Below are positions 6,622-10,599 of a DNA stretch of 10,599 nucleotides, one piece after another. The notes beneath the pieces were generated by a model that had not been told where the DNA came from, did no database searches, and saw only the letters and a list, made by a program, of their open reading frames with translations. This stretch comes from JACCXJ01 sp052387115. GTDB lineage: Bacteria > Pseudomonadota > Gammaproteobacteria > JACCXJ01. The stretch covers positions 1 to 10,599 of the forward strand of contig JBQTJM010000052.1 in the NCBI GenBank assembly GCA_052387115.1, in the 5' to 3' direction. Every line of letters starts with the position of its first letter. Position 1 is the first letter of the stretch. The position numbers were made by a program, and so were the translations under genes.

Positions 6622-6638
6622 ATTATACTAAATTAGTA
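6622..6638 (-). promoter_or_regulatory. Possible promoter of the response regulator, with palindrome
   Basis: The minus strand carries a perfect -10 hexamer TATAAT (6622-6627) inside an AT-rich island that includes the 13-bp palindrome TACTAAATTAGTA (6626-6638), overlapping the hydrolase 2 stop. No good -35 lies 16-18 bp upstream, so use would need an activator or a weak -35. It would allow regulator and SBP1 expression independent of hydrolase 2. Confidence 0.35.
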
Positions 6639-7553
6639 CGCTGGCGGTTGTCCCTCAGCTTTGTCTTTATCGCGGTACCAGCTCGCTTGGTGTCGCGCGA
6701 GGAAATCTTCGATCTCGCGCTCGACCGCCTCGGGGTGCGAGTCGATGCCCTCAAGGCCCGCGCCATCGACCTTGTGCCACTCCGCGCGCGCAAGGCGCTG
6801 GGCGATGCGCGCCGCGGAGACGCGGCTCCGAGCACTGCTCAGGAGCAGGACCGGTACGTCGATCCCGGCGTAGCCGGAGGGCGGCATCGGATCGGCGAGC
6901 GCGGCATCGAGCCGCGCGCAGAGCTCCGGCATGCGCGAGGCGATCGTCGCCCGCTGCGGAATTGAAAGCCTTCCCCATGCGTCTGCGCCCGAGCAGTGGT
7001 CCACGTAGCGCAGTGCGGCCCGGAACCAATCGCCCGCATCGAGATAGCGCCCGAGCACGCGTCGCAGGACCAAGATCTCCAGGGCGGCATGATCGGACGT
7101 CGGATCCGCGAGAAGACCAAAAGCCGCCGGCTCGTACAGCACCAGCCCTGCGACGCGCTCTCCATGTCTCTGCGCGAGCTTCAAGGCCACCGCCGCCCCG
7201 TAGTCGTGGCCGACGAGATAGACCGGGCCCCTAAAGGCATCGATCAAGGGCTCGATGAGGGCCGCTTCGGCATCGAGCGAGAGGGGTGTATCCCCGCTCG
7301 TGGCATAGCCGTAAAGGTCTGGAGCCAGCACGCGGTAAGCAAAGCGCAGGCGCTCGCCGAGTGACCGCCATTCCTGCGCCGAGCCGATACCCGCGTGCAG
7401 CGCGATCACCGCGGGCCGCTCGCGCTCGGCCTGTCGTGACGGACATGCTAAACGTCCTATGAGCTCTCCTACATGTGGCTGAGGTGTCGGGTGCTCACGA
7501 TTCCGCATTCTTCGTCTGCGCGTTTGTGCAGAGGCCTTGTAATGATTCGACAT
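6633..7553 (-). CDS. Alpha/beta-hydrolase fold protein 2, Asp nucleophile, His position lost
   Basis: The 306-residue product is clearly a paralogue of hydrolase 1. It shows VIALHAGIG (residues 49-57), the elbow VYLVGHDYGAA (111-121) with Asp117 as in haloalkane dehalogenases and epoxide hydrolases, and the late strand VPVLLLSSA (233-241). The expected GxGH near the end is GAGLEG, with Leu267 in place of the catalytic His, so the usual water-activating step should fail unless another His helps. It may bind rather than hydrolyse its ligand. ATG 7553 has GAGGAG 7 nt upstream. At the position of hydrolase 1's start, this gene has ATA (7460), in frame and behind AGGAGA. The N-terminal 40 residues are basic and unlike hydrolases. 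It is first in a minus-strand set with the response regulator and SBP1. Its promoter is shared back-to-back with the 64-residue protein. Confidence 0.8.
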   Translation of the reverse strand: MSNHYKASAQTRRRRMRNREHPTPQPHVGELIGRLACPSRQAERERPAVIALHAGIGSAQEWRSLGERLRFAYRVLAPDLYGYATSGDTPLSLDAEAALIEPLIDAFRGPVYLVGHDYGAAVALKLAQRHGERVAGLVLYEPAAFGLLADPTSDHAALEILVLRRVLGRYLDAGDWFRAALRYVDHCSGADAWGRLSIPQRATIASRMPELCARLDAALADPMPPSGYAGIDVPVLLLSSARSRVSAARIAQRLARAEWHKVDGAGLEGIDSHPEAVEREIEDFLARHQASWYRDKDKAEGQPPAY

Positions 7554-7656
7554 GGTCGTTCTCCTCGAAACTTGAAAAGCCGTTTCGGGATCGCAAAGCA
7601 CGGAGCCGCGTGCCTTTCCCGATGCGGGCAGAGTAGGCCGGGTGCCTTACCGGACG
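7554..7656 (-). other. Conserved 5' leader of hydrolase 2
   Basis: Reading from the high-coordinate end, this leader starts CCGGTAAGGCACCC, forms GTAAGGC/GCCTAC (one bulged A) and CCCG-CAT-CGGG hairpins, and ends in GAGGAG before the ATG. It is the closest relative of the secreted-protein leader (about 59 of 63 positions over 7602-7664). The loop varies between copies while the stem is kept. Confidence 0.55.
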
Positions 7657-7684
7657 ATTTCAAAGCGCCGGAATTTGCTTACAA
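7657..7684 (-). promoter_or_regulatory. Candidate promoter of hydrolase 2
   Basis: On the minus strand TTGTAA (7679-7684) is 16 bp from TGAAAT (7657-7662). Same hexamers and spacing as in front of hydrolase 1. Confidence 0.5.
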
Positions 7685-7711
7685 ATGAAATCGATTCGGT
7701 TACGGTTGTAA
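7679..7711 (+). promoter_or_regulatory. 33-bp dyad operator-like element, copy C
   Basis: Ends TTACAA and TTGTAA with the inner TGAAATCG-ATT-CGGTTACG; one base different from copy A. Both -35-like hexamers of the divergent promoters lie in its two ends, so a single bound regulator could control both directions. Confidence 0.7.
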
Positions 7712-7733
7712 GCAAATTTTTCGCTTTTGAAAT
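7706..7733 (+). promoter_or_regulatory. Candidate promoter of the 64-residue protein gene (and perhaps SBP2-kinase)
   Basis: TTGTAA (7706-7711) is 16 bp from TGAAAT (7728-7733). Downstream the leader begins CGGTAAGGCAG and retains the GTAAGG/CCCTAC stem, then diverges from the other leaders. Confidence 0.5.
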
Positions 7734-7845
7734 CCTTCGGTAAGGCAGTCCCCCTACGCTAGCTTCAAGCAAACGCTCATCGGACGTCGAAACAAGCGAG
7801 CCGTTGCGAAGGATTCTTTAATTCAGCCTACTGAGGAGAACCTAA

Positions 7846-8040
7846 ATGAACGCGTTGACTTCAGAACCGACCAAAGAATTACTCAGGCTACTTAACAATC
7901 GCTATGGCGACGGGACGGTGTACCTGCCGAGTGGTGAGTCCCCGGCGCTCTATTATTCGTCCATAGAACAGGGTTATATCAGCGAGGACGGATTCATCAC
8001 ACGCCAAGGCCGCGAACTGGCGACCCATTTCTTTTCGTGA
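7846..8040 (+). CDS. Small 64-residue protein of unknown function
   Basis: GAGGAG lies 7 nt before the ATG, in the same style as the other genes with this leader. The protein starts MNALTSEPTKELLRLLNN, continues with a YLPSGESPALYYSS stretch, and ends GYISEDGFITRQGRELATHF. The last part loosely resembles the end of small winged-helix domains (a short hairpin followed by a T-x-x-G-R-x-L helix), but I cannot assign a family. It has no signal peptide, membrane segment or Cys. It is the first gene downstream of the rightward arm of the 105-bp palindrome, with 133 bp to SBP2. A small regulator or kinase-accessory role is possible but not shown. Confidence 0.65.
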   Translation: MNALTSEPTKELLRLLNNRYGDGTVYLPSGESPALYYSSIEQGYISEDGFITRQGRELATHFFS

Positions 8041-8079
8041 ACGAGGCGCAAGGCGAGGCCGGCAAGCCGAGTTCTATTA

Positions 8080-8098
8080 CCCGTGGCTACATCACGGG
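8080..8098. repeat. Short hairpin between small gene and SBP2
   Basis: CCCGTG and CACGGG pair perfectly around a 7-nt loop. No T-tract follows, so full termination is doubtful; it may attenuate or stabilise the message of the 64-residue protein. Confidence 0.35.
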
Positions 8099-8139
8099 CG
8101 TGGCGGGTAGTTCGATAACGGCTGGCGGAGTGCGGGGGC

Positions 8140-8172
8140 TTACAAATGAGATCGATTCGGTTACAGTTATAA
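8140..8172 (+). promoter_or_regulatory. 33-bp dyad operator-like element, copy D
   Basis: Ends TTACAA and TTATAA with inner TGAGATCG-ATT-CGGTTACA. Unlike the other copies it has no TGAAAT hexamer or leader downstream; the SBP2 GTG start follows after one base. Copy A has the same close placement next to the SBP2 remnant. It could be an operator for SBP2-kinase, an internal roadblock for transcription from 7706-7733, or a relic. Confidence 0.6.
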
Positions 8173-8173
8173 A

Positions 8174-9187
8174 GTGACGCGCGGGCTTCGAGGCGATTTG
8201 CTCAAGCCATTGACCGCATGGCGGAGTGCGGGGCATGGGCTGGTGTTGGCAATCCTTCTTATCGGTGCCTGCTCGGTGCCCGAGGCGCCTGCGCCCGAGC
8301 GCCCGGCGCTACGCTTTGCGCACAACCTCTGGCCGGGATATTTTCCGATCACTTTGGCCCGTGAGCTAGGGTATTACGCCCGCCAGGGCGTGGCCGTCGA
8401 GGTGATCTATACGGAAGACACGGAGCCCCAGATCGCCGATTTCATCGCCGGCAAGTACGACGGCATGGCGCTGCCGATCGGTAGCCTCATCGTCGCCAGC
8501 GGTCACCACCCCGACATTCGGGTAGTCTACGCGATCGACGAGTCGGCGGGCGGCGATGCGGTGGTCGCGAATCCCGCGATCACGAAGATCGCGGAGCTGC
8601 GCGGCAAGGTGATCGGGGCCACCTTGGGCGGTTTTGGCGAGCTCTTCGTCGAGCGTATGCTGGAGGCCGGGGGGCTGACGCGGGCCGAAGTCACGCTCAT
8701 CAACACCGATTCCAATCTTGTCCCCGAGCAGTTGCGCGCCGGGGTGATCGATGCGGGGCAGGCCTGGGAGCCGTATGTCTCTCGGGTGGTGCAGGCAGGG
8801 GGCCGAGTCCTGTACACGAGCCGAGAGACGCCCGGGCTCATCATCGATACGCTTCAATTCCGCGGCGCGGTGCTCCGGGAGCGGCCCGAGGACGTCCGGG
8901 CCTTTCTGCGCGCCATTCTCCTGGCCATTGAGCACTGGCGGGCACACCCCGCGGAGGACAACGCGATCATCGCACAAGCACTCGCGATCCCGTTGGGCGA
9001 GGTGCAACCGCTCGGCCTCAAGCTCCTGAGCCTCGCGGACAATCGCCGGGCCTTCGATCGCGAGGACCCGACATCGCTGTATCAGAGCGCCCGCGCCTAT
9101 GCCGATTTCTACATCCGAACCGCGAGCCTCGGGCGTCTGCCGGATCTCGACGCACTGATCGATCCCGCGTATCTTCCGGGGAAATAG
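8174..9187 (+). CDS. Solute-binding lipoprotein of the NMT1/SsuA-like type (SBP2)
   Basis: The 337-residue product has a lipoprotein signal (GLVLAILLIGAC, lipidation at Cys33) and a mature part starting LRFAHNLWPGYFPITLARELGYY. It shares the SBP1 pattern: IADFIAGKYDGMALPIGSLI, ESAGGDAVVANP, LRGKVIGATLGGFGELFV, VIDAGQAWEPYVS. It is therefore a periplasmic small-molecule binder and a distant paralogue of SBP1. The ligand is unknown; the shared aromatic WPGY near the front of the cleft may be ligand-facing. The GTG at 8174 has no clear ribosome site; TTG at 8198, behind GAGG, is an alternative that leaves the signal peptide intact. It ends 22 bp before the kinase start I chose, so the two are probably co-transcribed. 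A broken fragment of the same gene is at 1912-2068. Confidence 0.85.
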   Translation: MTRGLRGDLLKPLTAWRSAGHGLVLAILLIGACSVPEAPAPERPALRFAHNLWPGYFPITLARELGYYARQGVAVEVIYTEDTEPQIADFIAGKYDGMALPIGSLIVASGHHPDIRVVYAIDESAGGDAVVANPAITKIAELRGKVIGATLGGFGELFVERMLEAGGLTRAEVTLINTDSNLVPEQLRAGVIDAGQAWEPYVSRVVQAGGRVLYTSRETPGLIIDTLQFRGAVLRERPEDVRAFLRAILLAIEHWRAHPAEDNAIIAQALAIPLGEVQPLGLKLLSLADNRRAFDREDPTSLYQSARAYADFYIRTASLGRLPDLDALIDPAYLPGK

Positions 9188-9209
9188 GGGTCAGCAAGCA
9201 TGTCCTGCG

Positions 9210-10599
9210 ATGCCGCTCGAGTCGATGGTCGTCGGGCCCGGCGCGCAGGGCCCTTCGGTGCGCTTGCGATGGGTGGGAACCGTCCTGAGGGCGGCGGGCG
9301 TGCGTAGACCGTTGTTTTCCAGGCTGCGTCCCCGACTGATTGCGGCCTTCCTATTGGTCTCCCTCGCACCGCTCTTGCTTGTCGAGTATTTCAACCAGCG
9401 CGCGATGCGCCAAGCGCTGATCGATGGCGCGCACCGGGCCCTCTACGCCAGCGCCACGCAGACCGCCCAGGCCATCGACGGATTTCTCAATGAGAACTTG
9501 AACGGCCTGCGGGTGCACGCGCTTTTGCCCGCGGTTCAACGTTTCCTGTCGGCGCCGAGTGACGCGCTTCACAAGGCGGCCGCATGGGAGACGCTGCTGC
9601 GATTGAACCGCAAGGACACCGTGAACCTCATCTCCTTCGGCGTGCTCGATCTCGCCGGTCATAACCTCCTCGACACGCGCACGGTACAGATCGGGCGCGA
9701 TGAATCGGAGCGCGACTACTTCAAGGCGCTCATGGCCACGAAGGTGCCGGCGGTCTCGGCGATGCAGTTCGCGGATGCGCCCGGTGACGCCCTGACGCTG
9801 CACTTCGCCAGCCTGGTGTGGGACCCCGAGGGCCGGCCCCTCGGGGCTTTGCGGATCACCTACAACGCCACGGTGGTGCAGCAGCTCACGACCCAAGCCC
9901 TGCATGCCTCACCGAGCGCACGCGTGGTGTTGCTCGATGAGCACCACATCCGGCTTGCCGACAGCGCGCAGCCACACCTGATTTTTACCTCAGTGGCGCC
10001 GATCGCGACGGACCTCATCCGCAGGCTTCAGGCCGAGTGGAGACTTCCCGAGGGTAGCCCGCTAAAGGCCACGGGGCCTCCGGCCCTGGCGAGCGCCCTC
10101 AAGCAGCAAGCGAACGGCGGCTATTTCACTGCGCCGTTGTCGATGGGATCACGGGATCCGCAGGCAGAGCCCTACGCGGTCGGTGCCGCGCGACTGCGCT
10201 ATCGGCCCTGGCTTGTGGTCGTCGCCGAGCCCCAATCAGTCCTCCTCGTGCCCATCGATCGCTTGCTTGGCGAGGGGGTCATCCTAGCTATAGTGATCGC
10301 CCTTCTCGTCTCGCTCATCGGGGTTGGGATGGCAGGACGGCTCACCTCGCCGTTCCAGACGCTGACCGAGGCCGTATCTCGCTTTTCGGCGGGTGAACGT
10401 GAGGTTAAGGTGGCCGTGCGCTCCCACGACGAGGCCGGCGAGCTGGCGCGGGCCTTCAACGACATGATGGGGCGGATCCGGGCCCATACCGCGGAGCTGG
10501 AGGCGCAGGTGACGGAGCGCACGCAGGCGCTGCAGGCTGATATCGCGCGGCGAGAGGCTGCGGAACGGGCGCTAGCCCAAACGCATGCGGAGCTCGAGC
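9210..10599 (+). CDS. Membrane sensor kinase (Cache + HAMP), partial at window end
   Basis: The reading frame stays open to the window end (463 codons). TM1 is LIAAFLLVSLAPLLLVEYF (about residues 43-61). A large periplasmic domain follows with double-Cache features: FGVLDLAGHNLLDTRTVQIG, RDESERDYFKALM, and LHFASLVWDPEGRPLGALRI. TM2 is near 357-377 (VILAIVIALLVSLIGVGMAG), then a HAMP domain (LTSPFQTLTEAVSRFSAGE ... DEAGELARAFNDMM), then a coiled coil (AELEAQVTERTQALQADIAR). This order is typical of sensor histidine kinases; the catalytic part would lie beyond the window, so a cyclase or chemoreceptor output is not strictly excluded. ATG 9210 is the most upstream supported start, and codon use looks coding from there; GTG 9300, with GAGG 9 nt upstream, is a good alternative. 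It probably senses ligand through SBP2 or SBP1 and signals to the OmpR-type regulator. Confidence 0.82.
   Translation, partial: MPLESMVVGPGAQGPSVRLRWVGTVLRAAGVRRPLFSRLRPRLIAAFLLVSLAPLLLVEYFNQRAMRQALIDGAHRALYASATQTAQAIDGFLNENLNGLRVHALLPAVQRFLSAPSDALHKAAAWETLLRLNRKDTVNLISFGVLDLAGHNLLDTRTVQIGRDESERDYFKALMATKVPAVSAMQFADAPGDALTLHFASLVWDPEGRPLGALRITYNATVVQQLTTQALHASPSARVVLLDEHHIRLADSAQPHLIFTSVAPIATDLIRRLQAEWRLPEGSPLKATGPPALASALKQQANGGYFTAPLSMGSRDPQAEPYAVGAARLRYRPWLVVVAEPQSVLLVPIDRLLGEGVILAIVIALLVSLIGVGMAGRLTSPFQTLTEAVSRFSAGEREVKVAVRSHDEAGELARAFNDMMGRIRAHTAELEAQVTERTQALQADIARREAAERALAQTHAELE

Larger units (their letters stand above)
7643..7747. promoter_or_regulatory. 105-bp near-perfect palindrome: divergent regulatory region
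   Basis: The outer arms TGCCTTACCGGACGATTTCA and TGAAATCCTTCGGTAAGGCA mirror each other, followed inward by CAAAGCG/CGCTTTTG, AATTTGCTTACAA/TTGTAAGCAAATT and the 33-bp dyad. The centre is at 7695, the same as the dyad centre. Each arm holds one copy of the promoter, so the palindrome drives hydrolase 2 leftward and the 64-residue protein gene rightward. Such symmetry suggests that one arm was copied to the other side of the operator. Confidence 0.75.

Overview
This is a GC-rich stretch (roughly 60-65% by eye) with strong Shine-Dalgarno sites. It carries a two-component signalling locus built around periplasmic solute-binding lipoproteins, and it has been partly duplicated, decayed and invaded by small mobile elements. 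Envelope lipoproteins, an OmpR-type regulator, a Cache/HAMP sensor and IS5-type miniature elements point to a proteobacterium, most likely gamma or beta. No rRNA, tRNA or marker gene fixes the taxon.

Layout. Positions 1-127 hold nothing I recognise. 128-226 is a remnant of a solute-binding protein gene (SBP1). 296-428 is a 133-bp miniature inverted-repeat element (MITE). 479-1363 (minus) is alpha/beta-hydrolase 1, with a long leader to about 1859. 1912-2140 is a broken remnant of a second binding protein (SBP2), apparently joined to a receiver-domain scrap. 2206-2337 is the second MITE copy, inverted. 2519-4642 is a secreted, predicted calcium-binding protein with seven FG-GAP/VCBS blades, a jelly-roll-like domain and RTX repeats. 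4672-4800 looks like a truncated second copy of the start of that gene. 4798-7553 (minus) is the set hydrolase 2, OmpR-type response regulator, SBP1. 7846-10599 (plus) is the set small protein, SBP2, sensor kinase; the kinase runs off the window.

The most interesting signal is non-coding. A 33-bp dyad element (TTAC...GTAA ends, TGAAAYCG-N3-CGGTTWCA core) occurs four times: beside hydrolase 1, the secreted protein, hydrolase 2/small protein (shared, divergent) and SBP2. In four directions its outer TTGTAA-like end lies exactly 16 bp from a TGAAAT-like hexamer, the geometry of a -35/-10 pair. This is followed by a conserved leader that would begin with a small hairpin. Between the secreted-protein gene and hydrolase 2, this leader matches at about 59 of 63 positions although the genes are unrelated. 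This looks like a local regulon with a dedicated operator and leader.

Working model (inference): SBP1 and SBP2 bind a small molecule outside the inner membrane and inform the Cache-domain kinase. The kinase signals to the OmpR-type regulator, which may act at the 33-bp elements to control the hydrolase-fold proteins, the small protein and the secreted protein. No ABC permease or ATPase lies in the window, so the binding proteins may be sensors rather than transporter parts. Both hydrolases lack a residue expected of the catalytic triad. The region 128-2140 reads as a decayed, deletion-ridden copy of the module at 4798-10599.
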